DNA of 64,000 nt, taken from assembly GCF_003335105.1 (NCBI RefSeq), contig NZ_QFWQ01000003.1, positions 62,001 through 126,000 of the forward strand. The letters are read 5' to 3'. Below are positions 9,264 to 20,298 of the stretch, in pieces; the first letter of the stretch is position 1, and each line of letters starts with the position of its first letter. The stretch is from Rhodanobacter denitrificans (GTDB taxonomy: Bacteria > Pseudomonadota > Gammaproteobacteria > Xanthomonadales > Rhodanobacteraceae). Below the pieces are notes generated by a model. That model had not been told where the DNA came from, made no database searches, and saw nothing but the letters and a program-made list of their open reading frames with translations. The translations under genes were made by a program, and so were the position numbers.

Positions 9264-9752
9264 GCGAGGCCCACGGGCAACCAATCACACACTCCGTGAA
9301 GTGTGCCGTGGCCATGTCTGCTACCGCCCTGCGCGCTGACGCGCCCGGATCGGCTTGATCCGGTGCAACCAGTCGAAACCATCCTCGGGACGCAAGTCGA
9401 TACCGGCCGCCGTGCCCCCGGAGGTCGTGTTGCGGCCGGTGGGACTCGGGCTGCCGAACCGCCCTCGTGAATGTTGCGACAAGTAGCTGAAACCAGGCTT
9501 CATTCCGATGATTTCCCGCAGTGTGATGTGACTGGCCCGACCCGGGCCGTGCCCGTTCGTGCGGACACATCGGGAATATCCGGCCGCCGGGCCACGGATC
9601 AACGATCCTTCGCAGATCGCTCCGTCTCCGCCCCGGAACGATCCCGCCCCGGATTGTTCGCCCATGGAAACTCGCCGATCACCCGCGGAGGGTTTTGCCG
9701 GGAACGGCCGGCGCCCATATCGCTGCCCATAAGCGCATCCGGATACTGGATC
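9264..9752 (+). other. 489-bp stretch with no convincing gene
   Basis: No frame has both a start context and a recognisable product. A minus-strand frame around 9321-9575 contains protein-like segments (ITLREIIGMKPGFSYL, LRPEDGFDWLHRIKP), which may be the remnant of a lost gene. No repeat or transposon end is visible. Confidence 0.45.
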
Positions 9753-10292
9753 ATGGGCAAATCATTACTATCGCGGCTGTTTCTGCTGCTCGGCTTCGCA
9801 GTCGCCACGCTGCCGGCTGTCGATGCCGCCACGCTGTACGGCGGCGACTACGCCAGGATCGGAGTGCCGGACCTCGGGCAGGCCGTGGCATTTTTCCGGG
9901 ACGTGCTGGACTGTCGCCCGATCGACCCGGCTGTTGGCAGGAGCAGCAATCCGCGGCAATCCAGTCTGCTGGCCTGCGACGCGGGTTCGATCGTCGAACT
10001 GTTCGAAGAACGGGGCGCCTCCCCTGCCCCGACGCGGCCTTCGCGGGAGCCGGCCAGCCGCACGTTGCAGTTCGTGACGGACGACGTGGCACACGCCGGC
10101 CAATGGCTGCGCCATGAAGGCGTCGACGTGAACGGTGCGCCACGCCGATTGACCTCTGGCCCGCTGGCCGGTCGCCTGGCTCTGGATTTCGTATCGCCCT
10201 GGGGGTTGCACCTGCAACTGCTGGGCAGCAAGGCAGAAGGTTCCGCCGATGGCGCCATGGCTTCAGTCGGCGCCCCGTCCGGCAGCGACTGA
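9753..10292 (+). CDS. Exported VOC (glyoxalase-fold) protein
   Basis: A 179-residue protein with an N-terminal signal peptide (hydrophobic residues 5-20, ending VDAAT) and a VOC domain: YARIGVPDLGQAVAFFRDVLDC starts the first beta-alpha-beta-beta-beta module, and FVTDDVAHAGQWLRHEGV with LDFVSPWGLHLQL forms the second. Metal ligands of true glyoxalases are not all recognisable. The ATG at 9753 puts the signal peptide at residue 1; the same frame is open further upstream but does not look coding. It converges on tadA with 3 bp between the stops. Substrate unknown; a periplasmic VOC protein is less usual than a cytoplasmic one. Confidence 0.72.
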   Translation: MGKSLLSRLFLLLGFAVATLPAVDAATLYGGDYARIGVPDLGQAVAFFRDVLDCRPIDPAVGRSSNPRQSSLLACDAGSIVELFEERGASPAPTRPSREPASRTLQFVTDDVAHAGQWLRHEGVDVNGAPRRLTSGPLAGRLALDFVSPWGLHLQLLGSKAEGSADGAMASVGAPSGSD

Positions 10293-10295
10293 AAC

Positions 10296-10793
<498 letters not shown>

Positions 10794-10812
10794 CTACGGT
10801 CATTACATGAGA

Positions 10813-10833
10813 AAGCCGGCATATCGCCGGCTT
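10813..10833 (-). terminator. Hairpin between guaA and tadA
   Basis: AAGCCGGC (10813-10820) pairs with GCCGGCTT (10826-10833) around a 5-nt loop. It lies just after the guaA stop and before tadA, both minus strand. There is no T-run, so it may be a weak or partial terminator. Confidence 0.55.
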
Positions 10834-10863
10834 CCACTTCCTGCGCGTAACCAATTGATTTAT

Positions 10864-12456
10864 CTACTCCCACTCGATCGTGGCAGGCGGCTTGCCGCTG
10901 ATATCGTAAACTACGCGAGAAACACCTCGTAACTCATTGATTATTCTGTTTGAAACCTTGCCAAGAAACTCGTAGGGCAAGTGCGCCCAATGCGCGGTCA
11001 TAAAGTCGATGGTCTCCACCGCGCGCAGCGCGATAACCCATTCGTAGGCGCGCGCGTCGCCCACCACGCCGACCGACTTCACCGGCAGGAACACGGCGAA
11101 CGCCTGGCTGGTCCGGTCGTACAGGTCGGCCTTGCGCAACTCGTCGATGAAGATCGCATCGGCCTGCGCCAGCAGTTCGGCGTATTCGCGCTTCACCTCG
11201 CCCAGGATGCGCACGCCGAGGCCCGGGCCGGGGAACGGGTGGCGATAAACCATCGCGCGCGGCAGGCCGAGCTCGACGCCGATCCGGCGCACCTCGTCCT
11301 TGAACAGCTCGCGCAGCGGCTCGACCAGCTTGAGTTTCATGTGGGCCGGCAGGCCGCCGACGTTGTGATGGCTCTTGATGACGTGGGCCTTGCCGGTCTT
11401 GCTGCCGGCCGATTCGATCACGTCGGGGTAGATCGTGCCTTGCGCCAGCCACTTCACGTTGCCGCCGTCGGCGGTGAGTTTCGCGGACTCCTCGTCGAAG
11501 ATCTCCACGAACAGGCCGCCGATGATCTTGCGCTTGGCTTCCGGGTCGGCCACGCCTTCGAGCGCCTGGAAATAGCGGTCGGCGGCGTTGACGCGGATCA
11601 CCTTGACGCCCATGCCATGCGCGTCGGAAGCGGCGGCCATGGTGGCCATCACCTGGTCGCCCTCCTGCCAGCGCAGCAGGCCGGTGTCGACGAACACGCA
11701 GGTCAGCCGGTCGCCGATCGCCTTGTGCAACAGCGCAGCGACCACCGAGGAATCGACGCCACCGGAGAGCCCCAGCAACACGTGGTCGTCGCCGACCTGG
11801 GCGCGCACGCGGGCGATCTGGTCGTCGATGATGTTGGCCGCGGTCCACAACGTCGCGCAGCCGCAGATCTCGGTGATGAAGCGCTTCAGCAGCGCCCCGC
11901 CCTGCTTCGTGTGCGTCACTTCGGGGTGGAACTGCACGCCGTACCAGCGCCGGGCCTCGTTCTCCATCACCGCGACGGGGATGCGGTCGGTACGGCCGGT
12001 GACGGCAAAGCCCGGCGGCGCCTTCGAGACGTGGTCGCCGTGGCTCATCCACACGTCCAACTGGTGGCTGCCGGCACGATCGCTGAGACCGTCGAACAGG
12101 CGGCTGGGCGCCACGATGTCCACGCTGGCATGGCCGAACTCGCGCGCGTCGGCGGCTTCCGTGGCACCGCCAAGCTGGGCGGCGAGGGTCTGCATGCCGT
12201 AGCAGATGCCGAGGATTGGCAGGCCGGCGTCGAACACCTGCTGCGGGGCCTTCGGCGTGCCTTCCAGCGTGGTGGATTCCGGGCCGCCGGACAGGATGAT
12301 GCCCTTCGCGCCGAACGCGGCAATTTCGGCAGGATCGTGGTCCCACGCCCAGATCTCGCAGTACACGCCAAGCTCGCGCACGCGCCGCGCGATCAGCTGC
12401 GTGTACTGCGCGCCGAAGTCGAGGATGAGGATCTTGTCGCTGTGGAGATCGGTCAT
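10864..12456 (-). CDS. guaA: GMP synthase (glutamine-hydrolysing)
   Basis: A 530-residue enzyme converting XMP, glutamine and ATP to GMP. The N-terminal class I amidotransferase has the nucleophile Cys in LGICYGMQ and the His/Glu of QFHPEVTHT; the ATP-pyrophosphatase domain begins with the P-loop [11 protein letters not shown]; the C-terminal dimerisation domain ends with the usual PPATIEWE. Length is normal. It is downstream of guaB (139 bp apart) in the order folD-guaB-guaA-tadA. Confidence 0.98.
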   Translation of the reverse strand: MTDLHSDKILILDFGAQYTQLIARRVRELGVYCEIWAWDHDPAEIAAFGAKGIILSGGPESTTLEGTPKAPQQVFDAGLPILGICYGMQTLAAQLGGATEAADAREFGHASVDIVAPSRLFDGLSDRAGSHQLDVWMSHGDHVSKAPPGFAVTGRTDRIPVAVMENEARRWYGVQFHPEVTHTKQGGALLKRFITEICGCATLWTAANIIDDQIARVRAQVGDDHVLLGLSGGVDSSVVAALLHKAIGDRLTCVFVDTGLLRWQEGDQVMATMAAASDAHGMGVKVIRVNAADRYFQALEGVADPEAKRKIIGGLFVEIFDEESAKLTADGGNVKWLAQGTIYPDVIESAGSKTGKAHVIKSHHNVGGLPAHMKLKLVEPLRELFKDEVRRIGVELGLPRAMVYRHPFPGPGLGVRILGEVKREYAELLAQADAIFIDELRKADLYDRTSQAFAVFLPVKSVGVVGDARAYEWVIALRAVETIDFMTAHWAHLPYEFLGKVSNRIINELRGVSRVVYDISGKPPATIEWE

Positions 12457-12533
12457 GGCGGCGGAAATCCGGGGTCTGAAATGAGAAAGGTCGGTACGCC
12501 ATCGCGCTCCGACCTGAGGATGAAGCTCATGCG

Positions 12534-12561
12534 CGTCATTCCGGCTTTAGCCGGAATGACG
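12534..12561. repeat. Palindromic intergenic repeat between guaB and guaA
   Basis: CGTCATTCCGGC (12534-12545) and GCCGGAATGACG (12550-12561) form a perfect 12-bp stem with loop TTTA. The GTCATTCCGGC type of hairpin is a well-known class of dispersed intergenic repeat in proteobacteria. It is related in form to the longer element at 27006-27085. Confidence 0.8.
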
Positions 12562-12595
12562 GCTCAATCGGGCCAGCCAATGACGGGAACCCGCT

Positions 12596-14080
<1,485 letters not shown>

Positions 14081-14142
14081 TTATACGCGCCCTGCCGGCA
14101 TGCTCGCCAGACGTGCGGCTGAATGCAGCACCAATCGATCGG

Positions 14143-15012
14143 TCAGGCGACCCGGTGCGGCGCCGTGCGCGCCTCCGCGGCTTCCAGCGTGTTTTCCATC
14201 AGCGTGGCCACCGTCATCGGGCCAACGCCGCCGGGCACCGGAGTGATCCAGCTGGCGCGCTCGGCAGCCGGGGCGAATTCCACGTCGCCGACCAGGCGGC
14301 CGTCGTCGAGCCGGTTGATGCCCACGTCGATCACCACGGCACCGGGCTTGATCCATTCGCCCTTCACCAGCCCGGGCTTGCCCACGGCGACGATCACGAT
14401 GTCGGCCTGGCGCACGAAAATTTCCAGGTCGCGGGTGAAGCGATGGCAACTGGTGGTGGTGCAACCGGCGATCATCAGCTCCAGCACCAGCGGGCGGCCC
14501 ACGTGGTTGGACACGCCGACCACCACCGCGTGCTGGCCGCGTACCGGGCGATCGGTGTGCCCGAGCAGGGTCATCACGCCCTTCGGCGTGCACGGGCGCA
14601 GGCCGAAGCGGCGCAGAGCCAGGCGGCCCACGTTGATCGCCTGGAAACCGTCGACGTCCTTGGCCGGGTCGATGCGATCGACCAGCGCGTCTTCGTCGAT
14701 ATGTTCCGGCAGCGGCGACTGCACCAGGATGCCGTGCACGTCCGGGTCGGCATTGAGCCGGTCGATCAGGGCGAACAGTTCGTCCTGGCTGGTCGTCGCC
14801 GGCAGGTCGTAGTCGAACGAGCGAAAGCCGACCTGGTGGCAGGCCTTGCGCTTGTTGCGCACGTATACCGACGACGCCGCATCGCTGCCCACCAGCACCA
14901 CCGCCAGCCCCGGTGCAGGCAATCCCTGCGCGACGCGCTGGGCGACGCGCAAGCCGATGCGCTCGAGCAGTTCCTGCGCGATGCGTTTGCCGTCGAGGAT
15001 GCGTGCGCTCAT
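14143..15012 (-). CDS. folD: Bifunctional methylenetetrahydrofolate dehydrogenase/cyclohydrolase FolD
   Basis: A 289-residue enzyme interconverting 5,10-methylene- and 10-formyl-tetrahydrofolate with NADP. Catalytic Lys and Tyr are in [13 protein letters not shown], followed by [12 protein letters not shown] and the nucleotide-binding region [16 protein letters not shown]. In this last motif the usual GRSxxVGxP reads GVSNHVGRP, a mild variation. [18 protein letters not shown] near the C-terminus is typical. It supplies one-carbon units for purine synthesis, which fits its place upstream of guaB. It is divergent from the GNAT gene, 64 bp away. Confidence 0.97.
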   Translation of the reverse strand: MSARILDGKRIAQELLERIGLRVAQRVAQGLPAPGLAVVLVGSDAASSVYVRNKRKACHQVGFRSFDYDLPATTSQDELFALIDRLNADPDVHGILVQSPLPEHIDEDALVDRIDPAKDVDGFQAINVGRLALRRFGLRPCTPKGVMTLLGHTDRPVRGQHAVVVGVSNHVGRPLVLELMIAGCTTTSCHRFTRDLEIFVRQADIVIVAVGKPGLVKGEWIKPGAVVIDVGINRLDDGRLVGDVEFAPAAERASWITPVPGGVGPMTVATLMENTLEAAEARTAPHRVA

Positions 15013-15076
15013 GTCGGTGCCTGCGTGTAAAGTTCGCCATTATCCGGGCTTGGCCCGAAGCGCACAAACGGCACGC

Positions 15077-15646
15077 ATGGACACCGACGGCACCTTGCCC
15101 GCGATGCTGGAACTGACCGATGGCCGGTTGCGCCTGCGCCCCTGGCAGGAGCGCGATGCCGATGCCCTCGTCGAAGCGGCACGCGAGTCGGTGGCGACGG
15201 TCGGCCGCTGGCTGCCTTGGTGCCATGCCGGCTACGGCGCGGACGACGCCGATGCATGGGTAGCGCACTGCCGGGCCGGCTGGCACTCCGGCGAGATCCA
15301 GGCGTTCGCGATGTTCGAGGCGGACTCCGGCCACTTGCTGGGTAGCATCGGCCTCAACCAGCACAATCCGCTTCACCGCAGCGCCAATCTCGGCTACTGG
15401 GTGCGCCAGTCACGCCAGGGGAAAGGACTGGCGGCCGCCGCCGCGGCCCTGGTGGCACGGTTCGGTTTCGAACAGCTGGGGCTGGTGCGGATCGAGATCG
15501 TCATCCTGCCCGGCAACCGCGCCAGCCAGCACACCGCCGAACGGGTCGGCGCGCGGTTCGAGGGAGTGGCGCGGCAACGGCTGTGGATGGGCGGACAGGC
15601 GCAGGATGCCCGCGTCTACGGCCTGATCCCGACGGACCTGGGCTAG
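15077..15646 (+). CDS. GNAT N-acetyltransferase, RimJ/RimL type
   Basis: A 189-residue acetyltransferase of the RimJ/RimL branch: LRLRPWQERDADALVEAA opens the fold, LGYWVRQSRQGKGLAAAAAALV is the acetyl-CoA pyrophosphate loop, and RIEIVILPGNRASQHTAERVGARFEG is the C-terminal signature. Possible substrates are protein N-termini or small amines; nothing selects one. The ATG at 15077 gives a short extension; an ATG at 15104 is equally possible, since neither has a good ribosome site. It converges on the MoeB gene with adjacent stops. Confidence 0.85.
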   Translation: MDTDGTLPAMLELTDGRLRLRPWQERDADALVEAARESVATVGRWLPWCHAGYGADDADAWVAHCRAGWHSGEIQAFAMFEADSGHLLGSIGLNQHNPLHRSANLGYWVRQSRQGKGLAAAAAALVARFGFEQLGLVRIEIVILPGNRASQHTAERVGARFEGVARQRLWMGGQAQDARVYGLIPTDLG

Positions 15647-16816
15647 CTAGGCCGCCGCGCTGCAGAGTCGGGCGATGTCCGCGTAGCCGCCGAATACGGC
15701 ACCCGCGCCGCAACCCGGGCAATCCGGATCGCGTGGCAGGCGCGTCTCGCGGAAGTGCATGCCGAGCGCGTCGAAGCCCAGCAGACGGCCGACCAGCGGC
15801 TCGCCCAGACCGAGGATCAGCTTCAGCGCCTCGGTGGCCTGCAGCAGGCCCACGATGCCCGGCAGCACGCCGAGCACGCCCGCCTCGCTGCAATTCGGCG
15901 CGTCGGCGGCGGCCGGCGGCTCGGGGAACAGGCAGCGGTAGCACGGCGAATCGACGCGGCGCGGATCGAACACGCTGAGCTGGCCGCTGAAGCGTTCCAC
16001 TGCGCCGTAGACCATCGGCAGCTTCAGGCGCTGCGAGGCGGCAGCCAGCAGATAGCGCGCGGGAAAATTGTCGGCGCCGTCGACCAGCAGGTCGTGGCCG
16101 GCCAGCAAGCGCTCCACGTTGTCCGCCTGCAGGCGTTCGTTGCGCAGCTCGACGCGGACGCGCGGGTTGAGCGCCTGCAAGGTGATCCGCGCCGACTCGG
16201 TCTTGGCCATGCCGACGCGGGCGTCGGCATGGATCACCTGGCGGTGCAGGTTGGAACGCTCGACCCTGTCGTCGTCGATCAGGGTGAGCTGGCCGACCCC
16301 GGCGGCAGCCAGGTACAACGCCGCCGGCGCACCGAGGCCGCCCGCACCGAGCAGGACGATTTTCGCGGCTGCCAGACGCGCCTGCCCGGCCTCCCCCACC
16401 TGCGGCAGGCACAGTTGCCGGGCGTAGCGTTCGGCGGCGTCCGCATCGAGCATGCTGGCGGAAACCGGCAGGCCTTCGGCCTTCCAGCGCTGGAAACCGC
16501 CAGCCACCGAGCAGACCTCGCGATAGCCGAGGCGTTGCAGGGCTTCGGCCGCCAGCAGCGAGCGCTGGCCGCTGCCGCACAGGAGCAGCAACGGACGGTC
16601 GCGGCTCGCCTCGACCTGTTCGATGCGCAACTCGAGGAAGCCCCGCGACAGACCCAGCGCATCGGCAGGCATGCCGGCGGCGCGTTCGGCATCCTCGCGC
16701 ACGTCGATCAGCAGGGCGCCTTGCGCCTGGCGGGCCAGCGCCTGGGCCGGCGCGATCTCGACGATGCGACCGCGCAATGCGTCCAGCCAGGTTTCGCGAT
16801 TCAACGATTCGCTCAT
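15647..16816 (-). CDS. moeB: Rhodanese-ThiF/MoeB fusion, sulfur-carrier adenylyltransferase
   Basis: A 389-residue two-domain protein. Residues ~15-118 are a rhodanese domain with the persulfide Cys80 in LLCGSGQRS. Residues ~130-380 are an E1-like adenylyltransferase: nucleotide loop GAGGLGAPAA (157-166), DDDRVERSNLHRQV, and zinc pairs CYRC and CPGC. MoeB adenylates the C-terminal glycine of MoaD for molybdopterin synthesis; ThiF does the same for ThiS. Fusion with rhodanese allows sulfur transfer on the same chain, but here it is N-terminal, whereas eukaryotic MOCS3/Uba4 carries it at the C-terminus. No other molybdenum or thiamine gene is near, so MoeB versus ThiF stays open. Confidence 0.85.
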   Translation of the reverse strand: MSESLNRETWLDALRGRIVEIAPAQALARQAQGALLIDVREDAERAAGMPADALGLSRGFLELRIEQVEASRDRPLLLLCGSGQRSLLAAEALQRLGYREVCSVAGGFQRWKAEGLPVSASMLDADAAERYARQLCLPQVGEAGQARLAAAKIVLLGAGGLGAPAALYLAAAGVGQLTLIDDDRVERSNLHRQVIHADARVGMAKTESARITLQALNPRVRVELRNERLQADNVERLLAGHDLLVDGADNFPARYLLAAASQRLKLPMVYGAVERFSGQLSVFDPRRVDSPCYRCLFPEPPAAADAPNCSEAGVLGVLPGIVGLLQATEALKLILGLGEPLVGRLLGFDALGMHFRETRLPRDPDCPGCGAGAVFGGYADIARLCSAAA

Positions 16817-16854
16817 CGCACCAGTTTACCCGCCGGCTCGCGGCACCGCGCGAC

Positions 16855-18258
16855 TCAGCGCGTGCGCTTGATCAGTTCGCTGAGACGGCGCCGCGCCTTG
16901 TGCTGCTGCTCCTTGGTCAGCACTTTCTTGCGCCCGGCATACGGGTTCTCGCCCTCGCGGAACACGATGCGGATCGGCGTGCCTTCCAGCTTGTAGCGCT
17001 TGCGGAAGAAGTTTTCCAGGTAGCGCTGGTAGGCTGGCGCGATGTGCTTGGTGCGGGTGCCGTGGATCACGATGGTCGGCGGATTGGTGCCGCCGGGATG
17101 GGCGAAGCGCAGCTTCGGCGAATGGCCGTTCACCAGCGGCGGCTGGTAGCTCTCGTAGGCCTTTTCCAGCGTCTTGGTGAGGTCGGAAGACACCAGCACC
17201 TTGGTCGCCGACGCATGCGCGCGCACCACCGCACGCATCAGCTCGCGCAGGCCCGATCCGTGCAGCGCGGAAATCTGCACCTGCTTGGCCCAGTCGACGA
17301 ACACCAGCCGGCGATCCAGCGCGCGGCGGCACTCGTCGCGCTGGTACGAATCCATGTCGTCCCACTTGTTGATCGCGATGACCAGCGCCCTGCCCTCGTC
17401 CATCGCGTAGCCGATCAGGGTGAGATCCTGGTCGGCGAGGTTCTCGCGGGCGTCGATCATCACCACCACGACCTGGGCCGCGGCGATCGACTGCAGCGTC
17501 TTGATGACGCTGAACTTCTCCACCGCCTCCTCGACCCGCGACTTGCGCCGGATGCCGGCGGTGTCGATCAGGGTGTAACGCTTGCCGTCGCGCTCCAGCG
17601 GCACCCGGATCGGGTCGCGCGTGGTGCCGGCCACGTCGGAAACGATCAGCCGCTCCTCGCCCAGCAGCCGGTTGATCAGGGTCGACTTGCCGGCGTTCGG
17701 GCGGCCGACGATGGCGACGCGGATGCTGTCGTCCTCGCCCTCTTCGGCAGCTGCACCTGCCTCGTCGGCCGGCAGCAGCGGCAGCAGGACGTGAATCAGC
17801 TCATCGGTGCCGCGATTGTGCGCTGCAGACAGCGGCAGGGTGCTGCCGATGCCGAAGGCGGAGAATTCGGCCAGCACGGTCTGCACGTCGAGACCGTCGG
17901 TCTTGTTGACCACCGCCACGATCGGCTTGCCGCTGCGCCGCAGCTCGCCGAGGATCACGTAGTCCTGCGGCAGCAGGCCATCGCGGGCGTCGACCACGAA
18001 CACCAGCACGTTCGCTTCCTCGATCGCCAGCCGCACCTGCTTCGCAGTCAGCACGTCCATGGCGTCTTCGGTACCGGACAACCCGCCGGTGTCGACCACC
18101 ACGAACGGCCGCCCGCCGGTGCGGCATACGCCGTAGTGACGATCGCGGGTAACGCCCGGCATGTCGGCCACCAAGGCGTCACGGCTGCGCGTCAGCACGT
18201 TGAAAAGGGTCGATTTACCGACATTCGGACGACCGACCAGCGCAACGACAGGCAGCAT
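16855..18258 (-). CDS. der: Ribosome-assembly GTPase Der (EngA)
   Basis: A 467-residue GTPase with two tandem G domains: first P-loop GRPNVGKSTLFN near residue 8, second GRPNAGKSTLIN near residue 186, with DTGG and DTAG switch II motifs and NKTD/NKWD base-recognition motifs. A C-terminal KH-like domain ends in a basic tail. It acts in 50S subunit maturation. It lies 24 bp after bamB on the same strand, the order seen in Escherichia and Xanthomonas. Confidence 0.98.
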   Translation of the reverse strand: MLPVVALVGRPNVGKSTLFNVLTRSRDALVADMPGVTRDRHYGVCRTGGRPFVVVDTGGLSGTEDAMDVLTAKQVRLAIEEANVLVFVVDARDGLLPQDYVILGELRRSGKPIVAVVNKTDGLDVQTVLAEFSAFGIGSTLPLSAAHNRGTDELIHVLLPLLPADEAGAAAEEGEDDSIRVAIVGRPNAGKSTLINRLLGEERLIVSDVAGTTRDPIRVPLERDGKRYTLIDTAGIRRKSRVEEAVEKFSVIKTLQSIAAAQVVVVMIDARENLADQDLTLIGYAMDEGRALVIAINKWDDMDSYQRDECRRALDRRLVFVDWAKQVQISALHGSGLRELMRAVVRAHASATKVLVSSDLTKTLEKAYESYQPPLVNGHSPKLRFAHPGGTNPPTIVIHGTRTKHIAPAYQRYLENFFRKRYKLEGTPIRIVFREGENPYAGRKKVLTKEQQHKARRRLSELIKRTR

Positions 18259-18282
18259 GATGAGGACTACGTTAAGGCAAAA

Positions 18283-19494
18283 TCAGGGCGAGGACAGACG
18301 GTAGGCGCCGATGCGGCCCTCAACGTCCTCGACGTAGACGACATCGCCCACCACCAGCGGCTGGGCGCGGATCGCCTTCTTCGACAGTCGCTCGCGCGCT
18401 GCCAGCGCGCCGTCGCCGGTCTGCAACCAGTGCACGTAGCCTTCCAGGTCGCCAACCACGACATAGTTGCCCTGCACCGCCGGACCGGTGACCCAGCGGT
18501 ACTTCAATGCATCGTTCTTCCAGAGATCGGAACCGCCGCTCTTGTCGAACGCCCACACCACCGACTCGTCGTTGGCGCCGAACACGGCATTTCCGCTGAC
18601 CGCGAGCGAACCGAAGCTGGAGAACGGGTGCGACCAAAGCGGGCGACCGCTGGGGCCGTCCACCGCCATCAGGTTGCCGTGGTAGGCGGCACCGTAGAGC
18701 GTGCTGCCGTCCAGCAAGATCGCGCCGTCGGCGTCGCTCAGGCGGTCGATCTCGGTGCGGCCTTCGCCGCTGGCGAGCTTCTGCTCCCACAACTTGGTGC
18801 CGTTGTCCAGGCGCAGCGCAATCAGCTTGCCATCGTCGCTGCCGAAGAACAGCACGCCGTTGGCGACCAGCAGCGCGCCATTGCCGCGCAGGCTGAGCAG
18901 CGGCACGGTGCCCTGGTCGTACACCCAGCGACGTTCGCCATTGGCGGCATCCAGCGCGTAGACACGGCCATCGCTGGTGCGCACCACCACGAGATTGTCG
19001 ACGACCACCGGCGACGCCAGCACCTCGGAATTCACCTCGACTTCCCAGCGCGGGCTGCCGTCCTTCGCATTGACGCCGTAGACGTGGCCGTCCAGCGTGC
19101 CGACGGCGAGCAGGTCGCCATTGACCGCAGGGCCGCCGGCGTACATCGCGTCCTTGCGCTTCTTGTCACCCCAGCCGAACCAGCCATGGGTACTCGAACT
19201 CTTCGACCACAGCGTCTTGCCGCTGCTGGCGTCGAACGCCGCCAGCTTGCCGTCCGTGCTGTCGGCGTAGAGCACGCCATCCACCACGGTCGGACGCAGG
19301 CGCGCGCCGCTGGTGCCGGCGCCATCGCCGACGCTGTTGCGCCACAGGCGGGTGACCTGCACGGTGGGCTTGAAATCCTTCGCCAGCGGGGTCGGCGGCT
19401 GGACGTTTTCCTTCTTGAACGAATGACACCCGGCAAGGCTTACCAATGAGGCCAGCGTGATCAGCAAGACACGTTTCATCATTTCAGGTTTCAT
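18283..19494 (-). CDS. bamB: Outer membrane assembly lipoprotein BamB
   Basis: A 403-residue lipoprotein of the BAM complex. The signal ends in the lipobox LVSLAGC and the mature protein is an eight-bladed propeller of PQQ-like repeats, with recurrent strands such as LAAFDASSGKTLWS, VYGVNAKDGSPRWEVE and VYALDAANGERRWVYD. It helps present outer membrane proteins to BamA. Its ATG overlaps the yfgM stop by 4 bp, showing translational coupling. Confidence 0.96.
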   Translation of the reverse strand: MKPEMMKRVLLITLASLVSLAGCHSFKKENVQPPTPLAKDFKPTVQVTRLWRNSVGDGAGTSGARLRPTVVDGVLYADSTDGKLAAFDASSGKTLWSKSSSTHGWFGWGDKKRKDAMYAGGPAVNGDLLAVGTLDGHVYGVNAKDGSPRWEVEVNSEVLASPVVVDNLVVVRTSDGRVYALDAANGERRWVYDQGTVPLLSLRGNGALLVANGVLFFGSDDGKLIALRLDNGTKLWEQKLASGEGRTEIDRLSDADGAILLDGSTLYGAAYHGNLMAVDGPSGRPLWSHPFSSFGSLAVSGNAVFGANDESVVWAFDKSGGSDLWKNDALKYRWVTGPAVQGNYVVVGDLEGYVHWLQTGDGALAARERLSKKAIRAQPLVVGDVVYVEDVEGRIGAYRLSSP

Positions 19495-20141
19495 GCACCC
19501 TGCTTCCCGTCCACGGCCAGATCATCGAGTTTCATTTGCAAGGCACCCCGTTGCGGCGCTTCCTCGCCCAACGTCGACAAGGCTGCCTGATAGGCCTTGC
19601 GCGCTTCGTCGGAGCGTCCAAGCTTGACCAGCACATCACCGCGGAGTTCCTGCGCCAGGCCCTGATAGCTGCCGGCCGGGATGCGGTCGAGCGTGGCCAG
19701 CGCCTGCTTGCCGTTGTCGCGCGCCAGTTCCACCTGGGCGATGCGCAGCAGCGTCAGCGATTTCAGCTCGGGAGCCGCGGCATGGCTCTCGGCCCACTCC
19801 AGCGATGCCTCGGCCTTGTCAAGCTGGCCGGCCTGCACTTGCTGCCTGGCGCGATCGCTGACGGCAAATACGGCAAAGGGCGACTTGGCATAATCCTTCA
19901 TCAGCCGGTCGGTCAGCTGCGCGGCGGTGTCCGGCTTGCCGGAGGCGGTGGCGATCTGCGCCTGCTGATAGAGCTGCGCGGCGTCACCCTCCTGTTTTGC
20001 CTGGTGGTTGCGCCACTGCTGCCAACCGAAGATGCCGACCAGGCCGATCGCGATGCCCACGACGATCGACATGCCATTTTCGCGCAGCCACTTCTGAACC
20101 AGTTCGCTCTGTTCGTACTTGTCGTATTCTTCAAATGCCAT
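19491..20141 (-). CDS. yfgM: YfgM-type TPR membrane protein (SecYEG ancillary)
   Basis: A 216-residue protein with a short cytoplasmic N-terminus (MAFEEYDKYEQSELVQKWL), one membrane helix (about residues 23-42, VVGIAIGLVGIFGWQQW) and a periplasmic TPR domain. The EYDKYEQSE start is the typical YfgM opening, so I chose ATG 20141 over an in-frame start at 20168. YfgM joins the Sec translocon and periplasmic chaperones. It overlaps bamB by 4 bp. In enterobacteria ispG and hisS lie between rodZ and yfgM; both are absent here. Confidence 0.9.
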   Translation of the reverse strand: MAFEEYDKYEQSELVQKWLRENGMSIVVGIAIGLVGIFGWQQWRNHQAKQEGDAAQLYQQAQIATASGKPDTAAQLTDRLMKDYAKSPFAVFAVSDRARQQVQAGQLDKAEASLEWAESHAAAPELKSLTLLRIAQVELARDNGKQALATLDRIPAGSYQGLAQELRGDVLVKLGRSDEARKAYQAALSTLGEEAPQRGALQMKLDDLAVDGKQGA

Positions 20142-20298
20142 GCGATCACCATTCAAGAGGCCGCGCACCCGAGGACGCGTGCACGTGCCGGCGCGGTGGA
20201 CAGAAAAAGGAAATGCCCGTCGTGCCCGCCCGTTGCCGGGCGAACCAAGTGGGCAAGCATAACCGAAATGGGCCGCCCGCAGCGGCCGCCGATGGTGA

